From: Brachybacterium sp. SGAir0954
GTDB lineage: Bacteria > Actinomycetota > Actinomycetes > Actinomycetales > Dermabacteraceae
NCBI RefSeq assembly: GCF_005490785.1
Contig: NZ_CP027295.1
Location: 1,612,001 to 1,676,000 of the forward strand
Length of the DNA stretch: 64,000 nucleotides
Reading direction: 5' to 3'
The stretch's first letter is position 1. Every line of letters begins with the position of its first letter. The position numbers were made by a program, and so were the translations under genes. Shown piece after piece: positions 1-8,849 of the stretch. The notes below the pieces were generated by a model. The model did no database searches and was not told where the DNA came from. It saw only the letters and a program-made list of their open reading frames with translations.

Positions 1-827
1 GCGCGATCGTGCACCGCGACGCCCTCGGCAGCCACGCCCTCGTGCGCCCCGGCGACCTGGACCTCATGGTCGCGGGTGCCGGCATCACCCACTCGGAGTT
101 CTCGAGCCCGGACACGACCGTGCTGCACGGCGTCCAGCTCTGGTACGCGCTGCCCGACGCCCGCCGCTTCCGCGAGCGCGAGTTCCTCGTCGCCACCCCC
201 GCGGAGCAGGCGGGCGGCCCCGCCCGGATGCGGGTGGGCCTCGGCGCCCTCACCCTCCGCGCGGGCGGCGCCGTGCTCGCCGACGCGAGCCCCGTCACGA
301 CCGACACCGCCCTCCTCCTCGCCCAGATCGACCTCGCCGCCGGGACGAGCGCGAGCATGGACCTCGACCCGTCCCACGAGCACGGACTGCTCGTGGACCG
401 CGGCACGGCCCGCCTCGAGGCGGGAGAGCGATCCACGACCGCGGCCCCGCGGGAGCTGAACGTCCTGCCCGACGGCGCCTCCTCCCTCACCCTCACCGCC
501 ACGGAGGGCGAGGACCTGCGGGTCCTGCTGCTCGGCGGGGAGCCGCTCGGCGAGGAGATCCTCATGTGGTGGAACTTCGTGGGCCGCACCCACGAGGAGA
601 TCGCCGCCTTCCGCGCCCGCTACCAGGTCGAGATCGGCGTCGAGGACGGACCCGACGGCACCGCCGTGGACCCGCTGACCCGCGAGCGCGCCGGCCTCGC
701 CGCCGACGCCGAGCAGTTCGGCCCCTTCGCCCCGCACACCCCGGCGGCCCTGCCCGCCCCCGCCCTTCCCCACGGACGGCTGCGCACCCGCGGCCGCGTG
801 GGCCACCCCGAGGAGCACCCCGCATGA
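1..827 (+). CDS. Pirin family protein (5' end outside window)
   Basis: Pirins are bicupin proteins, often metal-binding; some act as quercetin dioxygenases, others in stress or regulation. The visible part starts in mid-gene in reading frame 3: a GTG at 9 is in frame but the frame is open to the window edge, and the residues around it (IVHRDALGS) match the middle of the N-terminal cupin, so it is not the start. The stretch GDLDLMVAGAGITHSE followed by LHGVQLW is typical of pirins, and WWNFVGRTHEEI near residue 190 is the C-terminal cupin signature. The metal-binding histidines of the first cupin would lie upstream. The stop overlaps the next start (ATGA), so the two are probably co-translated. 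Confidence 0.9.
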   Translation, partial: AIVHRDALGSHALVRPGDLDLMVAGAGITHSEFSSPDTTVLHGVQLWYALPDARRFREREFLVATPAEQAGGPARMRVGLGALTLRAGGAVLADASPVTTDTALLLAQIDLAAGTSASMDLDPSHEHGLLVDRGTARLEAGERSTTAAPRELNVLPDGASSLTLTATEGEDLRVLLLGGEPLGEEILMWWNFVGRTHEEIAAFRARYQVEIGVEDGPDGTAVDPLTRERAGLAADAEQFGPFAPHTPAALPAPALPHGRLRTRGRVGHPEEHPA

Positions 828-2083
828 CCACCAGCACGCCGCACGACCCGGCGCCCGCCCCCGACCAGACGGACCGCGCGATCATCGCCGCCGCCGAGGA
901 GGAGGGCATCGGCTGCCCCTGCGACGTCCTCGTCCTGGACGACGCGACCGGCGCGCTCACCGCCTTCGCCCTCACGACCATGGCCGAGCACGAGGACGGC
1001 CGCGTGATCACCCGCGCCTCCTCCCGCGCCCTCACCACGTCGCTCGCCGCACGCTTCGCCGATGCGCTCGCGAGCGGCCGCCTGGTCCTCGCCACGGCCG
1101 GCGAGGAGGGCGCCGAGCCCGCCCCGCTCGCCGAGGCCGCCGCCGCGGGGGAGGGATGCCTGACGGTGCTCGCGCGCCTGCCCAAGTCGCTCCGCGCCCT
1201 CGAGGACACCGCCCTCGCGCTCGCCGGCGCCCGCTCCGGGGACGGCGCGCGGGAGCACACGCTCGTCGCCGGCGGCCGCGTCAAGCACATGACCCGCAGC
1301 CAGAACGAGGTGCTCGCCCGTGCCTTCACCGAGGTGCGGGGCGGCCGCGGGGTCGGCAAGTCCCGCGCGCTGATCGCGAGCGGGGTCCGGGAGGACGCCC
1401 CGGCGCCGCGGGCCCAGGAGGGCGGCGCCGAGGTCGCCGTGCTCGGGGAGCGGCGCGCCCTCGCGCTGCGCGCGCACGGCGGGGTGTTCGGCGGCGCCGC
1501 GGCGGACGCCGGCAGCCTGCTCCTGCTGGGCGCCCTCGACGAGCACCTCCGCCGGGGCACGGAGGGGATCCGCTCCGCGATCGACCTCGGCAGCGGCAAC
1601 GGGCTGCTCACCGCGTACCTCGCCGCGGCGCTGCCCGGGGCGCGGGTGCGCGGCAGCGACGACGACGCGGACGCCGTGCTCTCCACCCGCGCGACCCTCG
1701 CCGCGAACGGCCTGGACCGCGACGGGGTCGACGTCGTCTGGGAGGACGCCCTCGAGCGCACCCGCGAGGAGGCCGAGGCAGCGGCGGAGCTCGACGACCT
1801 CCTCGGGGACGAGGACGGGCCGGGCGCCGCCGCGCCGGGCGGCGTGGGCGGCGTGGATCTCGTGGTGCTGAACCCGCCCTTCCACGACGGCACCGCGGTC
1901 GACGCGACGCTCGTGCAGGACCTGCTCGACGCCGCCGCGAGGGTGCTGCGCCCCGGTGGGGAGCTGTGGCTCGTCCACAACTCCTCCCTGCGCTACCGCG
2001 CGGAGCTCGCGCGACGGATCGGCGCGGTGCGCGAGCGCGCCCGGGACCGTCGCTTCACGGTGCTGAGCGCCCGCCGCCGCTGA
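824..2083 (+). CDS. Class I SAM-dependent methyltransferase, RsmC/RlmG-like
   Basis: 419 aa. The C-terminal half has a Rossmann methyltransferase domain: motif I is AIDLGSGNG, and motif IV is NPPF within DLVVLNPPFHDG, the signature of N2-guanine rRNA methylases (RsmC, RlmG) and other N-methylases. The N-terminal half resembles a degenerate copy of the domain, with VAGGRVKHMTRSQNE matching the linker seen in RlmG/RsmC. Methylation of a guanine in 16S or 23S rRNA is therefore the likely reaction, but the exact base is not decided. The ATG at 824 was chosen because it overlaps the pirin stop; the frame is open further upstream, but only antiparallel to pirin coding. Convergent with purQ across a strong hairpin. 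Confidence 0.8.
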   Translation: MTTSTPHDPAPAPDQTDRAIIAAAEEEGIGCPCDVLVLDDATGALTAFALTTMAEHEDGRVITRASSRALTTSLAARFADALASGRLVLATAGEEGAEPAPLAEAAAAGEGCLTVLARLPKSLRALEDTALALAGARSGDGAREHTLVAGGRVKHMTRSQNEVLARAFTEVRGGRGVGKSRALIASGVREDAPAPRAQEGGAEVAVLGERRALALRAHGGVFGGAAADAGSLLLLGALDEHLRRGTEGIRSAIDLGSGNGLLTAYLAAALPGARVRGSDDDADAVLSTRATLAANGLDRDGVDVVWEDALERTREEAEAAAELDDLLGDEDGPGAAAPGGVGGVDLVVLNPPFHDGTAVDATLVQDLLDAAARVLRPGGELWLVHNSSLRYRAELARRIGAVRERARDRRFTVLSARRR

Positions 2084-2121
2084 GCGGCCCGACGGGCCCC
2101 GGGTCGACCAGCCCGGGAACG

Positions 2122-2163
2122 CGAGAGGCGCGCCCCGACCCGGAGGTCGGAGCGCGCCTCTCG
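2122..2163. terminator. Bidirectional hairpin terminator between methyltransferase and purQ
   Basis: Twelve-base arms 2122-2133 and 2152-2163 (CGAGAGGCGCGC / GCGCGCCTCTCG) pair perfectly. An inner stem CCGACC/GGTCGG at 2135-2140 and 2145-2150 extends it. It lies between convergent genes. There is no clear U-tract, as is common in high-GC actinobacteria. Confidence 0.75.
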
Positions 2164-2185
2164 GCGGCAGGAGCCGTGCGGCCCG

Positions 2186-2911
2186 TCAGGCCACCAGGCT
2201 GCGCAGCACCGAGGTGAACAGGCCCAGCCCGTCGGTCCCGGTGCGGGTGCCCTCGCCCGGCTGGTCCGGGCCGAAGCCCGCCTCGACCGCGTGCTCGGGG
2301 TGCGGCATGAGCCCCACGACGTTGCCCGCCTCGTTGGTGATGCCGGCGATGTCGTGGCGCGAGCCGTTGGGGTTCGCCTCGAAGCCCGCCGGGCCGTGGG
2401 TCGCGCCCGCGACGTAGCGGAACACGACGCGGCCCTCGTCCTCGAGCTGCGCGAGGGTGCGGTCGTCGGCCACGTACTGGCCGTCCTGGTTCTTCAGCGG
2501 CACGCGGATGACCTGGCCCTCCGCGTACTCCGTGGTCCACGCGGTGCGGTTGTTCTCGATCCGCAGGGGCTGGTCGCGGCACAGGAACGAGCGGTGCGCG
2601 TTCTTGATCATCGCGCCGGGCAGCAGGTGGGTCTCGCAGAGGATCTGGAAGCCGTTGCAGATGCCGAGCACGGGCAGCCCGCCCTTCGCGGCGTCCACGA
2701 GCTTGCCCATCACCGGGGCGAAGCCGCTGATCGCGCCCGCGCGGAGGTAGTCGCCGTAGGAGAAGCCGCCCGGCAGCACGACCGCGTCGACGGCCTGGAG
2801 GTCGTCGTCGCCGTGCCACAGGGAGACGGGCTCGCCGCCCGCGAGGCGCACGGCCCGCAGGGCGTCCCGGTCGTCGAGGGTGCCCGGGAAGGTCACCACG
2901 CCGATGCGCAT
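2186..2911 (-). CDS. purQ: Phosphoribosylformylglycinamidine synthase subunit PurQ
   Basis: 241 aa, usual size for PurQ, the glutaminase subunit that supplies ammonia for conversion of FGAR to FGAM in purine synthesis. Class I glutamine amidotransferase marks are present: the nucleophile Cys in LGICNGFQ, the oxyanion region [14 protein letters not shown], and the His/Glu pair in MPHPEH. It acts with PurS, encoded just upstream, and PurL, which is not in this window. The ATG at 2911 overlaps the purS stop by one base (TGATG), which fixes the start. Confidence 0.97.
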   Translation of the reverse strand: MRIGVVTFPGTLDDRDALRAVRLAGGEPVSLWHGDDDLQAVDAVVLPGGFSYGDYLRAGAISGFAPVMGKLVDAAKGGLPVLGICNGFQILCETHLLPGAMIKNAHRSFLCRDQPLRIENNRTAWTTEYAEGQVIRVPLKNQDGQYVADDRTLAQLEDEGRVVFRYVAGATHGPAGFEANPNGSRHDIAGITNEAGNVVGLMPHPEHAVEAGFGPDQPGEGTRTGTDGLGLFTSVLRSLVA

Positions 2912-3162
2912 CAGGCGTCCTCGACCTCGAGGGCGACGACGTCCTCGATCACCGGGTTGGACAGCAGCGTCGAGGCGGCCTCGCGGAGGGTCGCGAGGAC
3001 CTCCTCGGTCGCCTCGCCCTCCACCTCGAGCTCGAACCGCTTGCCCTGGCGCACGGAGGCGATCCCCTCGAAGCCGAGGCGGGGCAGGGCGGCGGCGACG
3101 GCCTTCCCCTGCGGGTCGAGGATCTCCGGCTTCGGCATGACGTGGACCACGACGCGTGGCAT
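2911..3162 (-). CDS. purS: Phosphoribosylformylglycinamidine synthase subunit PurS
   Basis: 83 aa, the usual size. PurS is the small dimeric subunit that bridges PurL and PurQ in the three-part FGAM synthase of Gram-positives. [16 protein letters not shown] at the N terminus is the family signature, and a C-terminal [11 protein letters not shown] closes the ferredoxin-like fold. The start is preceded by AGGAGA at a good distance (read on the minus strand from about 3175). It forms an operon with purQ; the upstream gene is on the opposite strand, so the promoter should lie in 3163-3374. Confidence 0.96.
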   Translation of the reverse strand: MPRVVVHVMPKPEILDPQGKAVAAALPRLGFEGIASVRQGKRFELEVEGEATEEVLATLREAASTLLSNPVIEDVVALEVEDA

Positions 3163-3374
3163 GGGCGTTCTCCTGGGGGACGGCGCTGGGTGGGCGAGGG
3201 CCCGGGGCGGCCCCGGAGGGAGCGGCCGCGAGCGTCTGCAGGGCCCATCGTATCGACTGCGGGGCCCGCGGTGCCCGGGCGCCCGCCGCCGGGCATCCGC
3301 CGCCCCGCCGCGGGTCCCGGGCGGGCGGCGTACCGTGCTGTGCGTCAGCGCCCGCCCCGCCAGGAGGTCCCGCC

Positions 3375-4103
3375 ATGCGCATCCGCCATCTCGTCCACTC
3401 GTGCCTGCTCGTCGAGCTCGGGGGCCGCCGCGTCCTCGTGGACCCGGGCGCCTTCAGCGCCGAGGCCGTGCGCGCGCTCGGCCCCGAGGTCCTCTCCGCG
3501 ATCGACGTCGTCGCGATCACCCACCAGCACACCGATCACGTCTCCCGCGCGCTGCTCGCCGAGGTGCTCGCCGCGAGCCCCGACGCCGTGGTCGTCGCGG
3601 AGCCGGAGACCGCGACGCTGCTCGAGCAGGCGGACGCGGGGCCGATGGGGGAGGGGCCCGCCGTGCCGCGGGGGCGCACCCTCTCGCTCGCCGCGGGGGC
3701 CGCGCACGTGTTCCCGGCCGCGGCCGGGGAGCCGAAGCTGCGGATCGAGGCGGTGGGCGGCCGGCACGCGATCATCCACCCGGACATCCCGCGCGTGGGC
3801 AACTGCGGCCTGGTGCTGCGTGCCGGTGAGGGGCCCCGCCTGGGGATCACGGGCGACTCCCTCGAACCGGTCCCCGAGTTCCACGGCATCGACGTGCTCG
3901 CCTTCGCCGTCGTCGCCCCCTGGTCGAAGATGAGCGAGACGATCGAGTTCCTCCGCGAGGTGCGTCCCGTGCTCGCCCTGCCCGTCCACGAGGCGGTCGC
4001 GAGCGAGCTGGGTCGCCCGATCTTCCTGCGGCAGTCCGCCGCCCTCGCCCCCGCCGGCACCGAGGTGCGCGACTGGGGCGTGGACGGCGAGGTCGAGCTC
4101 TGA
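3375..4103 (+). CDS. MBL-fold metal-dependent hydrolase
   Basis: 242 aa metallo-beta-lactamase fold protein. The metal motif H-x-H-x-D-H is seen at residues 50-55 (THQHTDH), with further candidate ligands in [12 protein letters not shown] and LPVHEA. Size and order resemble the UlaG/YtnP-like branch of small cytosolic hydrolases; the substrate cannot be told. AGGAGGT at 3362-3368 sits correctly before the ATG, and TACCGT near 3330 could be its -10. It is an island on the plus strand between purS-purQ and purD-purC, so a link to purine metabolism is only positional. Confidence 0.85.
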   Translation: MRIRHLVHSCLLVELGGRRVLVDPGAFSAEAVRALGPEVLSAIDVVAITHQHTDHVSRALLAEVLAASPDAVVVAEPETATLLEQADAGPMGEGPAVPRGRTLSLAAGAAHVFPAAAGEPKLRIEAVGGRHAIIHPDIPRVGNCGLVLRAGEGPRLGITGDSLEPVPEFHGIDVLAFAVVAPWSKMSETIEFLREVRPVLALPVHEAVASELGRPIFLRQSAALAPAGTEVRDWGVDGEVEL

Positions 4104-4131
4104 GCGCAGCCCGGGGCGGGTCCCGCCCGGC

Positions 4132-5037
4132 TCAGAAGCTCGTGCCGGTGAGCCGCTCGTAGGCCTCGACGTAACGCGCGCGGGTCTGCTCGACGACCTC
4201 CGCCGGGAGCTCCGGCGGCGGCGTCGAGGAGCCCTTGTGCCAGCCGGAGGCGCGGGAGGTGAGCCAGTCGCGCACGTACTGCTTGTCCAGGCTCGGCTGC
4301 GCGGCGCCCTCGCGGTAGGACTCCGCGGACCAGAACCGCGAGGAGTCCGGGGTGAGCACCTCGTCGCCGAGGGTCAGGGCGCCGTCGGTGCGGGAGCGGC
4401 CGAACTCGAGCTTCGTGTCCGCGAGCAGGATGCCGCGCTCCGCGGCGAGCGAGCGGGCCCGCTCGTAGACCGCGAGGGTCAGGCTGCCGAGCTCCGCGAC
4501 GAGCTCCTCGCCGAGGCGGTCGCCCGCCTCCGCGACGGTGATGTTCTCGTCGTGCTCGCCGGGGCCCGCCTTCGTGGACGGCGTGAAGATCGCCGGGTCC
4601 AGGCGGGAGGCCTCGCGCAGGCCCGCGGGCAGCACGTGCCCGCCCACGGAGCCGCCCGCGCGGTAGTCGGCGAGGCCGGAGCCCGTGAGATAGCCGCGGG
4701 CGATGCACTCCAGCGGCACCATGTCCAGGCCCCGGCAGCGCAGCGCGCGCCCGGCGACCTGCTCCGGGACGTCGGTCGCGGAGAGCACGTGGTGGGGGAG
4801 GAGATCGGCGAGCTGCTCGAACCAGAACAGGCTGATCCCGGTGAGCAGGCGGCCCTTGTCCGGGATCCCCGGCTGCAGGGAGTGGTCGTAGGCGCTGATC
4901 CGGTCCGTGGCGAGGACGAGCACCTCCTGGGCGGTGCTCACGTCCTCCCCGGCGGGCACGTACAGCTCGCGCACCTTGCCGGTGACGGCGTGGTCCCAGC
5001 CCTCGAGCTCGGGCGCCTCGATCAGCGCGGTGCTCAT
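4132..5037 (-). CDS. purC: Phosphoribosylaminoimidazole-succinocarboxamide synthase (SAICAR synthetase)
   Basis: 301 aa. PurC joins CAIR and aspartate using ATP in purine synthesis. GKVRELY near the N terminus is the nucleotide-binding start of the family, ATDRISAYD the second conserved block, and LADTKLEFG the third. The C-terminal LDKQYVRDWL is typical of the longer actinobacterial/fungal type. The ATG at 5037 overlaps the purD stop (ATGA), so purD-purC are translationally coupled and share the purD promoter. Confidence 0.97.
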   Translation of the reverse strand: MSTALIEAPELEGWDHAVTGKVRELYVPAGEDVSTAQEVLVLATDRISAYDHSLQPGIPDKGRLLTGISLFWFEQLADLLPHHVLSATDVPEQVAGRALRCRGLDMVPLECIARGYLTGSGLADYRAGGSVGGHVLPAGLREASRLDPAIFTPSTKAGPGEHDENITVAEAGDRLGEELVAELGSLTLAVYERARSLAAERGILLADTKLEFGRSRTDGALTLGDEVLTPDSSRFWSAESYREGAAQPSLDKQYVRDWLTSRASGWHKGSSTPPPELPAEVVEQTRARYVEAYERLTGTSF

Positions 5038-6326
5038 GCGCGGCCCCCGCTCCGGGACTCGGACCCGGCGGCCTCGGCGGCGATGTCGGTGCGGTGGTGG
5101 GAGCCCTCGAGGCCGATCGCGTCGACCCCGGCGAGGGCGGCGGCGCGGGCGGCCGAGAGGTTCCGGCCGCGGCCCACGACGCACAGCACCCGGCCGCCGG
5201 CGCTCACGAGGTCCCCGTCGGCGTCGAGGGCGGTCCCGGAGTGGATCACGTGGGCCCCGGTGGCCTCGGCCTGCTCGATCCCGGTGACCACGTCACCGGT
5301 GCGGTTCTTCCGCGGGTAGCCGGCGGAGGCGATCACCACGGTCACCGCGGCATCGTCGCTCCAGGTGAGCTCGCCGGCGGTGGTGAGGTCACCCCGGGCG
5401 GCGGCGAGCAGCAGCGGTCCGAGCGGCGAGGTGAGCCGCTCGAGGACCACCTGGGTCTCCGGGTCGCCGAAGCGGGCGTTGAACTCGACCACGCGCACGC
5501 CGCGGGCGGTGAGCGCGAGGCCGCAGTAGAGCACGCCCACGAAGGGGATGCCGCGTGCGGCGAGCTCGTCGATCGTGGGCTGGGCGACCTTCTCGACGAT
5601 CTCCTCGACGAGACCGGCGGGGGCCCAGGGGAGCGGGGAGTAGGCGCCCATGCCGCCGGTGTTGGGGCCCTCGTCGCCGTCGAGCGCGCGCTTGAAGTCC
5701 TGGGCGGGGGCGAGCGGGACGACGCGGGTGCCGTCGCTCACGCAGAACAGGGAGACCTCGGGGCCGTCGAGGTACTCCTCGACGACGACGGAGCCGCCGG
5801 CGCCGATCACGGCGCGGCCGTGGGCGATCGCGTGCTCGATGTCCGGGGTGACGACGACGCCCTTGCCGGCGGCGAGGCCGTCGGCCTTCACGACGAAGGG
5901 CACGTCCCGCAGCGGGTTCACGCGGTCCAGCGCGGGGAGCACCTCGTCCCCCGTGGTCGCGGTGACCGCCATGGCCGTGGGGACGCGCGCGGCGTCCATG
6001 ATCTCCTTCGCCCAGGTCTTGGAGCCCTCGAGCCGTGCGGCCTCCTGGGAGGGGCCGAAGACCGTCAGGCCCGCCGCGCGGAGCCTGTCGGCGGCGCCCG
6101 CGACGAGCGGGGCCTCGGGGCCGACGACGACGAGGTCGGGGGAGACTTCCTGCGCGAGCGCCACCTGGCCGTCGAGGTCGTCGACGGAGACGTCGTGGCA
6201 GGTCGCGAGCGCGGCGATCCCGGGATTGCCGGGGGCGGCGTGGAGCTCGGGGGCGGGGGAATCGGCGGCGAGGCGGCGCACGATCGCGTGCTCGCGACCA
6301 CCGGAGCCGATGACGAGGATCTTCAC
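5034..6326 (-). CDS. purD: Phosphoribosylamine-glycine ligase (GAR synthetase)
   Basis: 430 aa, usual PurD length. It ligates glycine to phosphoribosylamine with ATP, an ATP-grasp enzyme. The N terminus KILVIGSGGREHAI is the family signature; LAAGKGVVV and the C-terminal VVEFNARFGDPETQ are the ATP-grasp lysine loop and Mg site. The frame remains open upstream of 6326, but the protein aligns from a GTG there. This GTG has no ribosome binding site and lies 7 nt after a TACGCT hexamer, so the mRNA is probably leaderless. purC follows with a 4-base overlap. Confidence 0.96.
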   Translation of the reverse strand: MKILVIGSGGREHAIVRRLAADSPAPELHAAPGNPGIAALATCHDVSVDDLDGQVALAQEVSPDLVVVGPEAPLVAGAADRLRAAGLTVFGPSQEAARLEGSKTWAKEIMDAARVPTAMAVTATTGDEVLPALDRVNPLRDVPFVVKADGLAAGKGVVVTPDIEHAIAHGRAVIGAGGSVVVEEYLDGPEVSLFCVSDGTRVVPLAPAQDFKRALDGDEGPNTGGMGAYSPLPWAPAGLVEEIVEKVAQPTIDELAARGIPFVGVLYCGLALTARGVRVVEFNARFGDPETQVVLERLTSPLGPLLLAAARGDLTTAGELTWSDDAAVTVVIASAGYPRKNRTGDVVTGIEQAEATGAHVIHSGTALDADGDLVSAGGRVLCVVGRGRNLSAARAAALAGVDAIGLEGSHHRTDIAAEAAGSESRSGGRA

Positions 6327-6333
6327 GCGGGCC

Positions 6334-6339
6334 AGCGTA
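6334..6339 (-). promoter_or_regulatory. Leaderless -10 hexamer of purD
   Basis: TACGCT on the minus strand ends 7 nt before the purD GTG, matching the TAnnnT rule for leaderless actinobacterial promoters. No clear -35 box. Confidence 0.6.
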
Positions 6340-6427
6340 CCGACGGCCGTCCACCTCCCGCGGAGGTGCCCGCACTGCGGAGGGCGCGGCCCGGGGCGGG
6401 CACGAGGAGGGGCGGACCGCTCGCCGC

Positions 6428-6433
6428 TACGAT
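6428..6433 (+). promoter_or_regulatory. Leaderless -10 hexamer of truA
   Basis: TACGAT ends 7 nt before the truA ATG, and no Shine-Dalgarno sequence is present between them. Confidence 0.6.
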
Positions 6434-6440
6434 CGCCCGT

Positions 6441-7316
6441 ATGCCGGAGCCCGACCCCACCCGCCGCCTGCGGCTCGACCTCTCCTACGACGGCAGCGAC
6501 TTCCACGGCTGGGCCGTCCAGCCGGGCCTGCGCACCGTGCAGGGGGAGCTCGAGGCCGCGCTCGCCCAGGTGACGCGCACCCCGGTCGCCGTCACCGTCG
6601 CCGGTCGCACCGACACCGGCGTCCACGCCCGAGGGCAGGTGTGCCACCTCGACCTCGGTGAGCAGGTCCTCGCGGGGCTGCCGGGCCGCTCCGACCGGGA
6701 CCCCGCCGCGGCCCTCGTGACCCGGCTCGCGGGCGTCCTGCCGGCGGACGTCGTCGTCCACACCGCACGGGTCGTCCCGGACGCGTTCGACGCCCGCTTC
6801 GGCGCGCTGCGCCGCACCTACCGCTACCGGATCTCCGACTCCCCGTCCGTGCACGACCCGCTGCGCCGGGACGTGCTGCGCCACCGTCGGCCCCTCGACG
6901 TGGAGGCCATGGACCGGGCGAGCGAGGTGCTGCTCGGCGAGCACGACTTCCTCTCCTTCTGCCGGCCCCGCGAGGGGGCGAGCACCACGCGCACCCTCGA
7001 GCTGCTGCGCTGGGAGCGCCCGGGCCCCGGCTTCGCCGATGCGGGGCTCGTCGTCGCGACCGTGCGGGCCGACGCCTTCTGCCACCACATGGTCCGCTCG
7101 CTCGTGGGGACACTGCTGCCCGTGGGGGAGGGCCGCCAGGGGGAGGGCTGGCCCGCGGCGGTGCTCGCCGCCCGCACCCGCGAGGCCGGCCGGCGCGGCG
7201 AGGCGGGCGCCGCGAGCCTGTGCCCGCCCCAGGGCCTCACCCTCGAGGACATCGAGTACCCGCCGGACGACGGCCTCGCCGAGCAGGCGCGACGGGCGCG
7301 GACCCTCCGGGGCTGA
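6441..7316 (+). CDS. truA: tRNA pseudouridine(38-40) synthase TruA
   Basis: 291 aa. TruA isomerises uridines 38-40 in the anticodon arm of many tRNAs. The catalytic aspartate is Asp58 in AGRTDTGVHA; YDGSDFHGW near residue 16 and FCHHMVRSLVG in the C-terminal half are also family signatures. In many actinobacteria truA lies close to rplM-rpsI, as here. The ATG at 6441 matches the protein start and lies 7 nt after a TACGAT hexamer, suggesting a leaderless message divergent from purD. Confidence 0.96.
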   Translation: MPEPDPTRRLRLDLSYDGSDFHGWAVQPGLRTVQGELEAALAQVTRTPVAVTVAGRTDTGVHARGQVCHLDLGEQVLAGLPGRSDRDPAAALVTRLAGVLPADVVVHTARVVPDAFDARFGALRRTYRYRISDSPSVHDPLRRDVLRHRRPLDVEAMDRASEVLLGEHDFLSFCRPREGASTTRTLELLRWERPGPGFADAGLVVATVRADAFCHHMVRSLVGTLLPVGEGRQGEGWPAAVLAARTREAGRRGEAGAASLCPPQGLTLEDIEYPPDDGLAEQARRARTLRG

Positions 7317-7370
7317 GCCCCGGGCGCGGCGGACGTGGGCGAAGCCACTCCCCGAGGGGCGCTCCCCGCG

Positions 7371-7400
7371 TTGACCCCCCTGCTCGCCCGCGACTATCCT
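7371..7400 (+). promoter_or_regulatory. Sigma70-type promoter of rplM-rpsI
   Basis: TTGACC at 7371-7376 and TATCCT at 7395-7400 are separated by 18 nt, one of the best -35/-10 pairs in the window. It would start transcription near 7407. Confidence 0.75.
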
Positions 7401-7629
7401 GGGGCGTCGTCGTGCCTTGATGTGCGCTCTGCTCCGCTGCCGAAACCTGCTTTCCGGCGCGAGGAGGGGTCTCACCCGCATCCAGGACCGTCGCCGCATC
7501 GTGGGCGGAACGGGACGGGCTCGACGAGAAGGCCATGCTTTTTTCGAAGGAAGCGTGTCCACGGTCCATCGAAACGTGCCCCGCGAGCAACGAGCTCGAC
7601 GGGCACTCCGACGAGAGAAGAAGGCACGA
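7401..7629 (+). other. Long 5' leader of rplM-rpsI
   Basis: About 220 nt lie between the predicted transcription start and the rplM GTG. The stretch is less GC-rich than its surroundings, including a run of six T at about 7541, and has no convincing coding capacity: the rplM frame is open back to 7417 but the added residues do not look like L13. It is a candidate for an autoregulatory ribosomal-protein leader. I could not settle on a single fold by eye. Confidence 0.4.
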
Positions 7630-8073
7630 GTGCGTACGTTCACCCCGAAGCCCGACGATGTCGAGCGTTCCTGGTACGTCATCGACGCAACGGATGTCGT
7701 CCTCGGCCGGCTCGCTTCCCAGGCTGCTCAGCTGCTGCGGGGCAAGCACAAGCCGGTCTTCGCACCCCACGTGGATGCAGGCGACTTCGTGATCATCATC
7801 AACGCCGAGAAGGTCGCCCTGACCGGGAACAAGCGTGAGGCCAAGCTGGCCTACCGCCACTCCGGCTACCCGGGCGGCCTCCGGAGCACCCCCTACTCCG
7901 AGCTCCTCGAGACGCATCCGGAGCGCGCGGTGGAGAAGGCCATCAAGGGCATGCTCCCCAAGAACAAGCTGGCCGACCAGCAGCTCAAGAAGCTGAAGGT
8001 CTACGCGGGCGGCGAGCACCCGCACGCGGCCCAGCAGCCCGTCCCCTTCACCATCGACCAGGTGGCGCAGTAA
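7630..8073 (+). CDS. rplM: 50S ribosomal protein L13
   Basis: 147 aa, standard length. L13 is an early assembly protein of the large subunit. [18 protein letters not shown] at the N terminus and the [15 protein letters not shown] block are diagnostic, as is [10 protein letters not shown] near the C terminus. The GTG at 7630 gives the canonical N terminus and is preceded by AGAAGAAGG at a proper distance. It is co-transcribed with rpsI, 49 nt downstream, the classical pairing. Confidence 0.98.
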   Translation: MRTFTPKPDDVERSWYVIDATDVVLGRLASQAAQLLRGKHKPVFAPHVDAGDFVIIINAEKVALTGNKREAKLAYRHSGYPGGLRSTPYSELLETHPERAVEKAIKGMLPKNKLADQQLKKLKVYAGGEHPHAAQQPVPFTIDQVAQ

Positions 8074-8122
8074 GCGGCCCCCGCCGCTGCCGCTCACTGC
8101 ACGGAAAACATCTAGGAGAACC

Positions 8123-8623
8123 GTGACCGAGACCACCCACGAGGACCTCGAGACCGTCACTGACGAGTCGGCTCCCTCGACCTTCACCACCGAGTCCACC
8201 GGCGAGGAGGCCGTCGGCTCCGGCCAGTCGGCCATCGCGCCCGGGTACGGCACCGGCCGCCGCAAGGAGGCCATCGCCCGCGTCCGTCTGATCCCCGGCT
8301 CCGGCCAGTGGACCGTCAACGGCCGCACGCTCGAGGACTACTTCCCGAACAAGGTGCACCAGCAGGAGGTCAACGACCCCTTCAAGGTGCTCGATCTGCA
8401 GGGCCGCTTCGACGTCGTCGCCCGCATCTCCGGCGGTGGCCCCTCGGGCCAGGCCGGTGCGCTGCGCCTCGGCGTCTCCCGCGCGCTCAACGAGATCGAT
8501 CAGGACGCCAACCGCGCGACCCTGAAGAAGGCCGGCTTCCTGACGCGCGACGCGCGCGTCATCGAGCGCAAGAAGGCCGGCCTCAAGAAGGCCCGCAAGG
8601 CCTCGCAGTTCTCGAAGCGCTGA
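8123..8623 (+). CDS. rpsI: 30S ribosomal protein S9
   Basis: 166 aa. S9 binds 16S rRNA in the head; its C-terminal tail contacts the P-site tRNA. The core starts around residue 43 with [14 protein letters not shown] and ends in the conserved basic tail [12 protein letters not shown]. The roughly 40-residue acidic N-terminal extension is usual for actinobacterial S9. The GTG is preceded by TAGGAGA. A strong hairpin terminator follows 41 nt after the stop. Confidence 0.98.
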   Translation: MTETTHEDLETVTDESAPSTFTTESTGEEAVGSGQSAIAPGYGTGRRKEAIARVRLIPGSGQWTVNGRTLEDYFPNKVHQQEVNDPFKVLDLQGRFDVVARISGGGPSGQAGALRLGVSRALNEIDQDANRATLKKAGFLTRDARVIERKKAGLKKARKASQFSKR

Positions 8624-8664
8624 TCCCCGGATCGCCGCCTCGAGCGCTCGAGCGCTCGGCTGCG

Positions 8665-8698
8665 AAGGGCCCCGCCACCTCCGGGTGGCGGGGCCCTT
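8665..8698 (+). terminator. Terminator of rplM-rpsI
   Basis: Fifteen-base perfect arms 8665-8679 and 8684-8698 (AAGGGCCCCGCCACC and complement) with a TCCG loop, ending in TTCC. A further CGAGCGCTCG palindrome precedes it at about 8641-8650. Confidence 0.85.
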
Positions 8699-8849
8699 CC
8701 GCGTCCCCGGGGCCGCGCGGGGCGCCGTCGGCCCCGGGATGAGACCGGACCGAGACCTCCGTGCACGCAGGGCGGACCGCAGTCCCCGGCGCCGACGGCG
8801 GCGCGCATCCTGGCCGCTCGATCACTGTCGGAGACGAGAGGACCCACCG

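Noticed and set aside
6327..7682. Upstream open frame that would make PurD 882 aa
   Set aside because: It lies opposite truA and rplM; the protein signature starts at 6326.
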